Source: Seminavis robusta (taxonomy: Eukaryota; Bacillariophyta; Bacillariophyceae; Naviculales; Naviculaceae). From it: a stretch of DNA of 64,000 bases. The translations under genes were made by a program, and so were the position numbers. A model generated the notes under the pieces. The model saw nothing but the letters and a program-made list of their open reading frames with translations, did not search any database and had not been told where the DNA came from. Within the stretch, counting starts at the first letter, position 1. The number at the start of each line of letters is the position of its first letter. The stretch is from contig CAICTM010000196.1 in assembly GCA_903772945.1 (NCBI GenBank), positions 29,757-93,756 of the forward strand, given 5' to 3'. Shown here piece by piece: positions 34,101 through 43,920 of the stretch.

Positions 34101-35504
34101 TGTCAACTCTAACATCATTTTCGTCTTTTTGACATTCAAATTCGTAGGGAGGCTACAATACTCATCACTCTGGAATTTCAAGAATTGCAGACCCAGAGCG
34201 TCAAGGATTCTCGGGCTGAGAATGGAACTAAGAAGCCTGGTGTCTTCCATGGCAACAATCTCATGGAAGACCGAAACATTTTGCGAATTGCGAGAATCAA
34301 GCCCCACTTCTGGATCGTACCGTGGAATTTCCAGACATCGAGATTCTCTTGGACTCTCCCCATACGGATCATCTTCCTCTTCTGCTCTCTTCTCAATGTA
34401 GGCGTCTGCGTGGCTTTTGAAGAAGCGGACTGCGTGTTTTCCCTGCACAACCCGATGCAGGAAATTGAAATTGTGTTCGGGTTTTAGTTTTGCAGAGAAA
34501 GGAACTGAGTGGTTCTGTTGTAGCCAAACTATGGCATTGTAGCTCCCGTGCTCAATGGCCAAATCGACCAACAAATCCAGAATGAGTGAGCAATCCAGAT
34601 TGAATGCATTGACAAGGTAGTCAATGTGCTCATAGTTGCAGTTGTTTTGAATTGCATTGGTCAATCTCTCTCGGGGTTGGGCATCGATGGGTGCTATGCA
34701 TTCATCATTGTCCTTGTATATGGAATACCGGTAAGTTTCGACCCCTGGTTTTCCCTTTCCAGTTGACTTCACGACATAAGGCAAATAAAAACCGTTGTCC
34801 GTTTCGTGCACAAGACACACATTGCCCTCCTTCCAACCCTTCCCAGTAGCAGCAAAGAGCACCCTGTCCCCAATGTTGAATCGAAGGGGCTTCTTAAGGA
34901 CGATCAAGCGATCCTCGTCAGCTTTAATTGGATAGGTTTCGAAATTCCCCAATTCACAAACGTAGGGGAAGACTAACCCGTCATGGTTGATCTCATCAGC
35001 GGCGAAGTCGTCAGCGGTGTCCCAAACGGATTTGATGGTAGCAGGCCGAAATTTTTCGTCACGATAGTGGTAGATCATCACTTGATCACCGACATCAAAA
35101 CGGAGGTCCCAATCGTGTCGATCTTTATGTAGCATGAATGGCTTCTTCCTGGTACTATACTTCATCACATGGCATTGTTCCAGAACGGCGGGTCCCTGTT
35201 TTGCTTTCACATCGATGGGAAGCACGTAATAAGTGCCAAACTCGTCGTCATGGACACTCGCCAGCGCAATGTGCATGATTGTTCCGCGGATGAATCGAGA
35301 GAAACCTTCCGGCATGTACCAAACTCGGTCGAGGGCTGCCAGGAATTTGCCGCAACCACTGAATCTCGCATCGTGCTCATCTTGCTCCTGCTGGTGGTCC
35401 AGTTGTGCCCTTCGCTGCTGGATCTTCTCCTTGTGTGCTTTCTTGGCCTCCTTGGCATTACTCCCCCCTCCTGTACCCTTGATCTTTCGAGATTTCTTCC
35501 CCAT
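28176..35504 (-). CDS. giant ankyrin-repeat/SF1 helicase protein (TRANK1-like), interrupted by one in-frame TAG
   Basis: One frame of 2,442 codon positions broken only by TAG at 29394-29396; the same frame continues directly (SLQ-stop-VAPLDYYEIQYAKIYVDE). N-terminus: basic, coiled. Residues about 100-270 hold two SH3/Tudor-like modules (FDVGDQVMIYHYRDEKFRPA and FNIGDRVLFAATGKGWKEG). Ankyrin-like repeats follow (GWNLIHACAAFGRAEIAAWL; GLKLVHLAAAYDRKDVLQWL), then an IQ-like stretch (WLQARIRGCSTRRVH). The UvrD-type helicase begins with LLLGRSGTGKT (near 1845). Past the stop come motif II YVDEVQD, LFLAGDP, NFRSHSG, AKGLEFETVIVLDFF and LYTGITRC. Without readthrough the ATPase loses motifs II-VI. 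Human TRANK1 has the same ankyrin plus UvrD plan. The role is likely RNA or DNA remodelling or signalling; this is not established. Confidence 0.8.
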
Positions 35505-36186
35505 ATCTCTGTGGCTGTAGCTTGGTTACCCCCTCTCCTTCTTCGTACCGACGATTAGTTGTCCTGCTGCCTGCTGATGGTCGATATAATATGAAGCATT
35601 TTGAAAATGATAGCGAAAGAAGAAAGAGGAGTGGTGGATGCGATCTTTGGATCTTTGTGCAGTATCTTTTGAGTATACCGGTACCGTTAATTCAGATTTA
35701 ACGACTGGCTGATCACGGTACCACAACACCGCTCGGGTTGGCTGTACTACATGTATTAGTAGCTGGGACCTACCGGTACCATGGCTACAATATTCCTCTG
35801 CGTTCTCAATCAGTTAGTCAGTCCACCCCTCTATGGGCTTTGCTTCGTCTCCGTGCCCAGACGGAGCCTCAGTTGTATATATGTAATGGGAAAAGCACAG
35901 AAGGAAGGATCTATCTGCGTTGCTTGACACTCATAATCTCTGTTGTGGCTCCCCAGACTCAGCAGCGTTGCCTTCGATGTCCGTGCACATTCCGACACAG
36001 CCAGCCATTCCGACACGGTTGTCAGTTTCTCGCTGTGGAGTGCCCTCCTAAAGTTATATTCAGCCAGGAACGCCTTGGTCCACGTTTCTCGCTGTCGAGT
36101 GCCCTCCTCAGGCCAGGAACGACAGGTCGAAGTGCTGTGACTGGACCACTGGCAAGTCTGGTTCTTATCAGGGACACATTCCTTCG
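35505..36186. other. intergenic, no supported gene
   Basis: Region upstream of the helicase gene. GTACCGGTACC palindromes are present; no convincing coding frame. A duplicated TTTCTCGCTGT...GAGTGCCCTCCT phrase occurs at about 36,030 and 36,090. Confidence 0.45.
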
Positions 36187-36596
36187 GTAAGTTGGCTTTG
36201 GAAGGCGTTGGGCTCAGTTGCCCGGCCTAGCTAGAATCAGTGTCCTTTTCTAGAGACACAACCTCCAGCTTGCATCTTCTCGCTACAACGGGAAAGGGGC
36301 AGTCTCCTCGCCGACGTCCTGCTCAGTAATGAAGTAGCACCAGCTACCAGCTTGCTTTTTCACTTTTTCACCGCACATGGCAGTCACTAAAGGGGAAGCC
36401 CTTGAACAGGTACACTCCACAGTACTCCATGCTCCCTTTACAAACGTTGTCAAGCCCTACACGTACGTATCTAGGTCTACGACTTCTTTGGCTGGATTCA
36501 TTCTTCAGGACTACTATGATATGGCTATCACTGTTTCTTTCTTTTGGCTACTGGCGCGGATCATCTTTTACATAATATCATTCAAATCTGTGCATT

Positions 36597-36989
36597 TCAG
36601 CAGATTTCCACTGAAGATGGAACGGCCTTATCCGATAGACTTCCTCTCAGCTCTCTGGAACTTCTGGATCGTCTGGGCTTGTCAAACGTGGTGTGCTTGA
36701 TAGTCTGAAGACAGCGAAAGCTGTTGTTTGGATCCTCGTTGGCACTGACTACCAACAGATCAAGGATCTCGTTAGGATGAAGACTCGCGAAGGAATCCTC
36801 CAGATGATTCTGTTTGACAGGTAGTTGCCTCTTCGTTGTCCGCTTGTCGGTGGTCAAACCTCTGCACGAGGAACCTCGACGCATGTGGCTGCTTCTGGCT
36901 CTGTTTATCCTTCCTTGTAGGCGTGCACGTTTCTGCTCCAACATGGCATTGCTGGATGTAAGATTTGCGGGTGATGCAGGGGTATTCAT
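36597..36989 (-). CDS. small basic protein family, member 3
   Basis: 130 residues from ATG. N-terminal motif EQKRARLQGRINRARSS, then HMRRGSSCRGL, a charged linker, and the second motif SLHPNEILDLLVVSANED followed by SFRCLQTIKH and KPRRSRSS. It ends VPSSVEIC. It has no membrane segment or known domain. It is closest to the 45.0 kb member, with which it shares the whole segmental copy. The MRRGSS tract suggests basophilic kinase phosphorylation, and the basic runs suggest nuclear or nucleic-acid association; both are inference. Intact frame, retained after duplication, supports that it encodes protein. Confidence 0.7.
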   Translation of the reverse strand: MNTPASPANLTSSNAMLEQKRARLQGRINRARSSHMRRGSSCRGLTTDKRTTKRQLPVKQNHLEDSFASLHPNEILDLLVVSANEDPNNSFRCLQTIKHTTFDKPRRSRSSRELRGSLSDKAVPSSVEIC

Positions 36990-37028
36990 GATGTCAAATG
37001 TAGTGATTGTGGAAAGGTTTGGAAATAA

Positions 37029-37042
37029 TTTGTGAGCCTTCC
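37029..37042 (-). promoter_or_regulatory. shared upstream element (GGAAGGCTCACAAA) of small basic family, member 3
   Basis: Coding-strand GGAAGGCTCACAAA, 40 nt before the ATG. Its nearest matches lie before members 1 and 4. Confidence 0.4.
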
Positions 37043-37394
37043 ACCCGAAAACTAATTGTCAGTGCGGAGGCAATGCAGCTCAATGTCAGGGGGAAGCTGA
37101 AGTCAGATGCCAAGAATGATGAAAGATTCAATCCCATCAATGTGCAGTCAGGAATGTAAAATGGTCAGAGTTCATCATGTCCCAAGACCGTGATCGAGTT
37201 TTGCCTTTACCGGTACCGGTTTGTCCTGTACTGCAGAATGCAGTGTCCATGGAGCGGGAGGAGGAGTACTCCACCTGAGAAATGTCTGCCAAAAGAAGAA
37301 CACAGACCCTTTACCTCTTTAGTATTTAGAGATAATGACTGTGTATCTTGCTTATTCTTTTTTGGTGACCATGTCCTCTGCCAGGAAGCCCTTT

Positions 37395-37416
37395 GCAGCT
37401 CTCGAAGAAAGCTTCT
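37395..37416 (-). repeat. 22-bp conserved block upstream of member 3
   Basis: GCAGCTCTCGAAGAAAGCTT plus CT on the plus strand, about 400 bp upstream of the ATG. Close copies lie 630 bp upstream of member 4 and 400 bp upstream of member 5. Confidence 0.5.
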
Positions 37417-37460
37417 CAGTGCTTCTCACTTCTCCGAGTGGTACCGTACCTCCTAACTCC

Positions 37461-40059
37461 TAACAGTGCAGCTTGTACAGCCGTACCGGTACAGCCTACT
37501 GTTAACTGAGTATGCCGCCATAGCTCTGAGTACAGCCTCGTGACTGTTGCCAATACTAGGAACGGCCAGACCAGTACAAAGGCCCCACCAGTACAAACTT
37601 CTTGGGGAACCCGGATGTTCCCTGTTGTTCACTCACAAAATCAGCTTGTCATTTTTGAACTGCTGCCGTTGAGGCTGATGAAGCTGCTGTCAATACCCCT
37701 ATCAACATAACCAATAGAGCCACCCTTTCAATACCCTGAGATAGGGGATACATAATTTGGACGTGCCGGTCGCAGTGGTGGCATTGGCTTCTCCATTTGC
37801 TGGTTGTTGAAGCAACGAACGACTGGCAAAGTTAGGCAGCCATCTTTTGCAATTTTCGTCTATCACCGCAATCTATATCCCCATTCGTAGCCTTGTTGGA
37901 CCCATCTGATGGATGTATTCCTTAAGATGGACAAACCAACAAGACTGGAATGGCTAAAGCCATTGATACTATCAGATGAACCACTAGAATATATGCTGGA
38001 ACTGGCGTTTTGGATTTGTGGTCGGCTGCCACTTTTTCTATTAACTCATTAACTCGTTGATCCTACTCACTTTCAATGATAGAATCCTCTCAAATGTGCC
38101 CATTAGATCAATTCCCATGATTGGGTTGATAGCAGAAGGATCAAACAGTCCAAAATGAAGGTGAATCTGAGAACTTTGGAATATTTTGAAGAAAAATGAA
38201 GCATCTAGTTTGACATAAGATAATGCCTGCTACATGGCTGCGACCACTACAACCATCACATGGCTATGACAAGCAAAGAAAGTAGACAACTCTAGATAGT
38301 TAGATTGGTTGTGTACATGCCATATTGGTTGATACATTCTGGCCCAGACATCAACACTTTTTTGCTGTTGTATCATAGAAAAGTCATGGATTTCTAACCA
38401 CGGTACCGTTGGCTCTGGTAAGATTGTTACAGCAAACAGCTCTACTGTTTTGCGTAATACAACTTTGTACTGGTCTGACCGTTCCTAGAATACACCTGTT
38501 TTTACTCTCAATCCCTTCGGGATTGCCCTCGGTCGCCTTCTCCTTCTGCTGCTCATCATCCATGGTCAAGTGGTTGGTTGTTGGCTATCTCTCAGTCCGG
38601 GGGAGAGCCTCACAACGCTTGAGCTGAGCATGACCCAGAAGGAGATGTGAAGTCAAGGTCAGGATCGTACAGTCTCGTGACTGTTGCCAATACACCTGAA
38701 AACTGAGGCTCACATTTTCAATTCAAATGCCAACTTCAGACATTCGGTTGTAACTTTCCGATGGACGACGAAGACAAACTGGCTCCCCTTGATTCCAAGT
38801 GGGATATGACGACCAAGTTCTGATCCACTGCTGGTGTAAGTCGAAAGCAAGCTCCATCTATACCCATACGACACCCCTTCAGAGTTGCCCCACCGCAGGT
38901 AGCCAACAACAATGGCCACTTCCCGGAGATTGAGCAGGCTTTTGTTGCTGTGGCCCACACAGATTGCGTCGTCGGAGAGTGGATTCCACTTCCCTATTCG
39001 GCCCACAAAGTATCACGAAAGCTCGAACGGCCACTCAAGAGTTCAAGACTAAGAGATAGCCTTACCATGAAGGAAAAGAGGAGCTGAAGGAAAAGTCGTC
39101 AAGAACAAGAACCCAAAACATATCGCGGCATAGGACCGGCATGCTAGACATTAGAGAAGTGGTGACAACAGCTGGTCAGCTGCAATAGGAGGGATGGAAT
39201 CCTCCAGAGAAATCCAACCTAAGGAGTGGAACATCTCCGGTTGATGAGCAGGCAAGCAGGTGCTAGGAGTAGCACGAAGGAATCCACCCGCCAACGCCCT
39301 CGTAGCTCTGGTACACTTTCTACTGTAACAGGTTCTCAACGGTCGAAATCCTCGTGTTATTTAACTCGATAGGCCAATTCGGATTTCGAACTCTTACACA
39401 TACGATTCGAATCGCCGGTAACGGCCTGATGTCAAGATCCAATCGTATTTTGCTACTAAAGCCTCTATAGTAAATGTTGCATGCGTCACTCATTTTGGAA
39501 AATCCATTGAATCGTGAGGCCGTTACTCAGAAATCCAGTTGCCGGGATATTTTACCGTAGAAAAACAGTGATTTCCCAACTCACCGATTCTGGAGATTTG
39601 TATAAGGGATGTCCTATCCGACGTTCGTTGGATTTTCAAAATCCGGTATCAAGGATTTTTCAGCCATGTGGGTCCATTTCAGCGACTGTGTGTGTTGTCA
39701 ACCTCTACATGTGCGCTGTTTCGTGGGATTGAGCTAACAAAGACCGTATCCAAAGCTGCAAGACAATTTCTCCACATTCTGAAACAAATTCTATTGGTAT
39801 TCTCTTGGTACGAGAAAATGGAATATGCACTTTGTTGCTATTTTACTGGTTGTTGTCTAACGGATGATAAAGACTGCGCTAACAGACGTATCCGGAACAC
39901 AACAAATGAGAACCACTCCGAGAGCAAATTCGACGGATTGGATTCTTCATTTCCAGTCCATTCCTCATAAATTTCGAAGCACAACCTTGAAAAGCGATAG
40001 CTATGCCCGAATCTAAGCCCCATCCACCAAACTAATATCATTATCCGACACCATGGCGT
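37461..40059. other. long intergenic stretch, no supported gene
   Basis: No convincing coding frame over 2.6 kb. The section 37,700-38,400 looks more A/T-rich than its surroundings. The section 39,390-40,020 may include the 3' side of the Crypton element; TTGCCGGGA...TTTT at about 39,540 resembles sequence at about 42,973 beyond the other end. No boundary repeat could be fixed. Confidence 0.4.
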
Positions 40060-40917
40060 TCATCCAAAATGAGGGCCGTTCGGTCCATTCGGTCCATTCT
40101 GATTGGCTGGAAAGAAGTTCCCATTTGCATCTCGAAACCACATCTGGGACTGCTGAGGAACGTACTGCTGCTGCGGAGCGGGTTGCATCTGGGGAGCTGA
40201 TGGATACACAAATTGTTGTTGCATCATCAAACCTTGCATCATGGCGGCCTGCTGCTGCATCGCAGCCATTTGACTCCACCCCATCGGCATTGGAATCGAG
40301 TATTGAGGCAGCTGTTGCATTTGCATGGGCACCAGTGGAGCTACTGCTGCTGGCTGATTGAAAGATTGATTTGCCGCAACTGGAACACTCGCACCCGGTG
40401 CCACCGCAACCGGAGCCACTGGAGCTGTTGCGACCGATTGATGAGATCCTGCCACGGAAACCATGGCGCCACCAGTTCCAGCAGGGGCGGATGCGACACT
40501 TGCGGTCCCCGACATCATTCCCTGTGTTGCAACCGCTTGCGCCTGAGCCTGGACAAGCTCGAGCAATTGTTTCTTCGTCATCTTCTTCAATACCTTGTCA
40601 TCGGGAATGGCGGATGGATCTTCGGTCAACAAGGACGTCTCTTCTTCATCTTCCCGAGGGGAGCAGATTTCCTCCGGAACTGACTTCTTGCGGCCGCCTT
40701 CTGGATTTGCTTGACTTCTTCCAAACGGTGTCTTTTCCTTTTTGAGCTTGGCGCTTTGAGGCTCGCTTGGCGCGCGGCTTACCGCCACCGTCATCGATTC
40801 TTCGTCTGAAGTTCGTCGAGGTGGGCGTGGATTTCCGTCTTCATCATCAGATTCCACGGCCAAGTCTTTGTCAGAGCACATCAAGGCCTTGAGAGCAGTC
40901 GATCGACCTTCATCCAC
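40060..40917 (-). CDS. C-terminal extension of the Crypton protein in the -1 frame
   Basis: The frame opens inside the recombinase His/Tyr region without an ATG (QIPYARLVDEGRSTALKALM), which argues that it is a continuation and not a separate gene. It holds a charged acidic/basic linker (ESDDEDGNPRPPRRTSDEE), a helix (DDKVLKKMTKKQLLELVQAQ), and a long Ala/Val/Pro and Met/Gln-rich tail (MAAMQQQAAMMQGLMMQQQ) ending in GPNGPNGPHFG. Low-complexity tails of this kind may mediate assembly; that is speculative. It spans about 275 residues. Confidence 0.6.
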   Translation of the reverse strand: MDEGRSTALKALMCSDKDLAVESDDEDGNPRPPRRTSDEESMTVAVSRAPSEPQSAKLKKEKTPFGRSQANPEGGRKKSVPEEICSPREDEEETSLLTEDPSAIPDDKVLKKMTKKQLLELVQAQAQAVATQGMMSGTASVASAPAGTGGAMVSVAGSHQSVATAPVAPVAVAPGASVPVAANQSFNQPAAVAPLVPMQMQQLPQYSIPMPMGWSQMAAMQQQAAMMQGLMMQQQFVYPSAPQMQPAPQQQYVPQQSQMWFRDANGNFFPANQNGPNGPNGPHFG

Positions 40918-42671
40918 GAGACGTGCATAAGGGATCTGACTCTGTTCGCACTGTGACGGGCGAATTTCAATCGAGCAGCCATCGGAACCCGAGCTTGATG
41001 CATCTTGGTGATTCCATATGCACGAAGACCATGATTCGTAAACTTCTCAAGATTCGTGACTCCGATGGTTGTGCCAAGTTCTTTGGCCATCTTGGATACG
41101 GTATTGTGGCCAAGATTGTATTGAGCGGTATCACCCGACGGTTGGAACCAAATGTCACGATCCTTGTACCGGTTCAAGTGCACTTTGTGTTTGGTGAAAT
41201 ATTTCTTGTATTCCTTCTTCTGCCCTTCTGAGGCAACCTTGGCGAAGAATTTCTCGGCTTCTGGATGACACTTCGACAGATAAAAGTCGAAACACTTGAA
41301 AGCACACAACGGATCTCGAGGATTCTCGACGATTTCCAACCAGCGATCTTTGTCTGAAAGAGCATTGGAATTGTAGAAATTCAGTCGATTGGTTTTGTCT
41401 TCGGGAAGTCGGATTGCCAAATGCATACAACCAGCCAGGTCACCCATTTCGCGAGTGTACATCCCAGAATACGTATCCTGCACCATGAGACTCGACATTT
41501 CCTTACCTCCTCGAAGAAGAAAAGATCGGCCAAGGTGGAACACACAGACACGTTGAAGATCTTTTGGATTTGTCCACGGTTGAAGTCGTCCGTCTTTGAC
41601 AGCTTCGCGGATTTTCTTGTCCGCTTCCCAATCAATCTCCGAATGATGACTGCGAATCCCAAATGTTGGATCCGTCTTGCGGATTTCCGCCCAAAACTGA
41701 ATCATGACTCCATGGAAATCTCCTTTGGCGTTGAAATCCTCCTTGAAGGTGTACTGAAATTTGTTGTGCGTCATGGTTCTCCACTCGGTGAATACATTGT
41801 TAATGTATTGTGTGAAGACGGTGGGGGAGAGAGGCTTGCCTTTGTTGGTACCGGACAAGCACAACCATTTCATTCCGCACAAGATGGCACAATAGTTCAG
41901 GATTTTGTGCTTGTTGCGATCTTTTTCTCCACATACCACGTTGAAGAAAGCATAGTTGGTTGAGTGGCCTTGGTCATAATCGACGGGAACTACCTCAAGA
42001 AGACTGCTCAAGACGGATCCTCCATGCTCGCGGATTGTCTTGAAGAATCGCTTTTGAAGGCTCTCACATTTCTTCTCATACTTTCTGCCTCGTCGTCCTT
42101 GGTCCTTGCAATTTTCTAGAAGCTGTTGCTGTTGCTCTGTCAAGTCCAAGGTGGTAAAATCTCGACCAACACCAAGAGCACTGGCAATTGCAGCAGCATT
42201 TTTTGGTGGATTTTCTTGTGTTGGAGTTGGATGTTGGGGAGACAATGAGACTCTGGCTGGAGCTGGTGCGGGGGGACCAAAGTCAATGTTGGACCGAAAG
42301 GCAAGAAGATTTTCCACAACCACACTGGTTCCTTGAGTCATGACAGGACAATGGGGTTCGTCCTCATACAGGTGGCCATCTTCCTCTTCCAATTCCTCTT
42401 CCTCTTCGGCTTGGACTGTGACTGCGGCTTCTTCCTCTTCTGCTTGGAACGTGACTTCGGCTTCTTCCTCTTCTGCTTGGAACGTGACTTCGGCTTCTTC
42501 CTCTTCTGCTTGGAACGTGACTTCGGCTTCTTCCTCATCCTCATCCTCATCCTCGCTACTGCTGCTACTGGTGTCTACGGGTGGAAGCGTGAAGTCATTG
42601 TCGGCAAGTGGGTTACCGCGATCCTCTGTCACTTCTTCTGCCATTTCTTGGGCGGACGACGCAGAAGACAT
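40881..42671 (-). CDS. Crypton-like tyrosine recombinase, catalytic Tyr out of frame
   Basis: 596 residues from ATG. The N-terminus is acidic with an 11-residue repeat (EVTFQAEEEEA), then a central region (DFTTLDLTEQQQQLLENC onward). The C-terminal catalytic domain has QYNLGHNTVSKMAKELGTT, TNLEKFTNHGLRAYGITKMH (catalytic Arg) and LKFARHSANRV (His box). After this the frame reads HVSWMKVDRLLSRP and stops. In the -1 frame the sequence right after the His box reads SEQSQIPYARLVDEGRS and then TALKALM, placing a Tyr where the nucleophile is expected. So one base seems to be lost near 40,945-40,965. The element is probably inactive unless frameshifting occurs or the base is an assembly error. Confidence 0.72.
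   Translation of the reverse strand: MSSASSAQEMAEEVTEDRGNPLADNDFTLPPVDTSSSSSEDEDEDEEEAEVTFQAEEEEAEVTFQAEEEEAEVTFQAEEEEAAVTVQAEEEEELEEEDGHLYEDEPHCPVMTQGTSVVVENLLAFRSNIDFGPPAPAPARVSLSPQHPTPTQENPPKNAAAIASALGVGRDFTTLDLTEQQQQLLENCKDQGRRGRKYEKKCESLQKRFFKTIREHGGSVLSSLLEVVPVDYDQGHSTNYAFFNVVCGEKDRNKHKILNYCAILCGMKWLCLSGTNKGKPLSPTVFTQYINNVFTEWRTMTHNKFQYTFKEDFNAKGDFHGVMIQFWAEIRKTDPTFGIRSHHSEIDWEADKKIREAVKDGRLQPWTNPKDLQRVCVFHLGRSFLLRGGKEMSSLMVQDTYSGMYTREMGDLAGCMHLAIRLPEDKTNRLNFYNSNALSDKDRWLEIVENPRDPLCAFKCFDFYLSKCHPEAEKFFAKVASEGQKKEYKKYFTKHKVHLNRYKDRDIWFQPSGDTAQYNLGHNTVSKMAKELGTTIGVTNLEKFTNHGLRAYGITKMHQARVPMAARLKFARHSANRVRSLMHVSWMKVDRLLSRP
42425..42523 (-). repeat. three perfect 33-bp tandem repeats inside the recombinase gene
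   Basis: Units at 42425-42457, 42458-42490 and 42491-42523 are identical, encoding EVTFQAEEEEA. Diverged partial units flank them on both sides. Perfect identity suggests recent expansion. Confidence 0.9.
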
Positions 42672-42803
42672 GATGACTACCAGTGACTACTAGTACTCCT
42701 GTACTCTCTAACAGTAGGGCTTATTTACTCGGGCTTTTGTCGAGTAGATTACAGACAAAGACCTCCCGCCTCATTGACGGCTTTGATCTTGATCTGGTGT
42801 CTC

Positions 42804-42856
42804 GGCTGTCGGATTTTTGCCCTTGGGCTTCGCCCTCGTGCAAAAATCCTCCAGCC
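42804..42856. other. long hairpin just upstream of the Crypton gene
   Basis: GGCTG-tc-GGATTTTTGC (42804-42820) pairs with GCAAAAATCC-tc-CAGCC (42840-42856). The loop itself contains GGGC-TTC-GCCC. It lies about 130 bp before the recombinase ATG and may mark a terminal structure of the element. Confidence 0.7.
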
Positions 42857-43239
42857 TCGACTGGATCCACGATCTCAGCCTAAAATCCGCTGGCTCGCGC
42901 TCTCGCGACGAATCGTGTCGGCTACGCCTCCAAGAATTCTTGCGATCGCGCGCGCCATTGGATTTTCAATTTGCCGGGACGTTTTTCTACAGAATCTGCG
43001 GGAGAAGACGGCAAGACTACACGAAGAAATACCATTGTTGGCGACTAAGGAGTTACCAGGTGAGGATCTAGATAACACGTCCCAACAGGAAAAGGAAATA
43101 GAAGAAAGGTGCCACGGAGAATGAGCGAGTATCAGCTCGACCGAAGCACGACTCGCTACGATGTACTTGCTACGAGATCGAGCGGCCGACAAGACAGAAG
43201 AGTGGTATCCCTATCATTGAACAAGTGACACTGAATGGC

Positions 43240-43920
43240 TATTTCCCACTGAAATAGACGAGGAATTGGATATCTTTAATGGAAACGGAAAGATTCAATA
43301 CCCAACTTAAAGAACTGAAGAAACTGACTGCTCTGTTCAAGACTACCTGCACAGAATCAGACGACAACCAACCACAATTCTTCCGTGGCACGTGCGTGTC
43401 CCGCTGGATGCGCCCAAGAAACTTACATCCGGACAATGAATGTACCTTTAGAACCGCACCTTGGCGGGCTTGTTGTGGGAAGCGGGTGCCCTTGAGAATG
43501 CGACAATCCACGGCCTTCGAGTGCAATCCATTGTGTGTCACGGGTAGTCTGACCATATTTCGGTTGCTGGTGCAGGTCTGGACCCGCTCTGGCAGCTACG
43601 GTATCTGAACAGAAACTCAAACAGTACCGACTGGAAGGCACGCTGGTTCCTTCCCAAGGAACGACACTCCCGTACTCGGTCGGGGTCGATTCCCAGTTTA
43701 CCCAACAGCACTTTGCCGTGCCATGCGCACGTCACGAAACCAACCAATCTGCTTGGACGCTGCAGTTTCGTCACCACTTCCAGTTCTATGTTGCAGCATT
43801 TCCACCCGTCTACAGCCTCCTTCCAATCTCCTGAAGCCGGTGGTGGTGGATTCCGGTAGAACTCAGGCGTCCTTCATGACTCTACCTGCTGATACTGCCG
43901 AAGCCTAACTTAAGATTGGA
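43240..43920 (+). pseudogene. possible decayed coding sequence of unknown origin
   Basis: Protein-like readings exist only in shifting frames: LPWHVRVPLDAPKKLTSG, LAGLLWEAGALENATIHGL and WKARWFLPKER in one, and QHFAVPCARHETNQSAWTLQ in another. Stops separate them. I do not recognise a family. It may be a remnant of an element inserted near the Crypton, or of a host gene. Weak evidence. Confidence 0.25.

Larger units (their letters stand above)
36187..37460. repeat. segmental duplication, copy A
   Basis: Alignable with 44,624-46,040. It starts at TTGGCTTTnGAAGGCGTTGGG and includes TTCTCGCTACAAC, TGGCAGTCACTnAAGGGG and the small basic protein gene. It runs past it to CCCTTTAC...TTTA...GATAATGACTG and GCAGCTCTCGAAGAAAGCTT. 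Copies differ by many substitutions and indels, so the event is not recent. Confidence 0.75.
40060..42671 (-). mobile_element. Crypton-type DNA transposon (tyrosine recombinase), frameshifted
   Basis: This coding block encodes a DNA transposon using a tyrosine recombinase instead of a DDE transposase. The recombinase frame and a second, Gln/Met/Pro-rich frame overlap at 40,881-40,917 and appear to be one gene split by a single-base change. Element ends were not found: Cryptons have no long terminal inverted repeats, and no clear direct repeat was visible. Two segmental copies of host DNA flank it at 36.2-37.5 and 44.6-46.0 kb. Confidence 0.7.

Noticed and set aside
40930-40970. Programmed -1 ribosomal frameshift in the Crypton gene
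   Set aside because: No X XXY YYZ slippery sequence or convincing downstream structure was seen near the frame change; a deletion is simpler.
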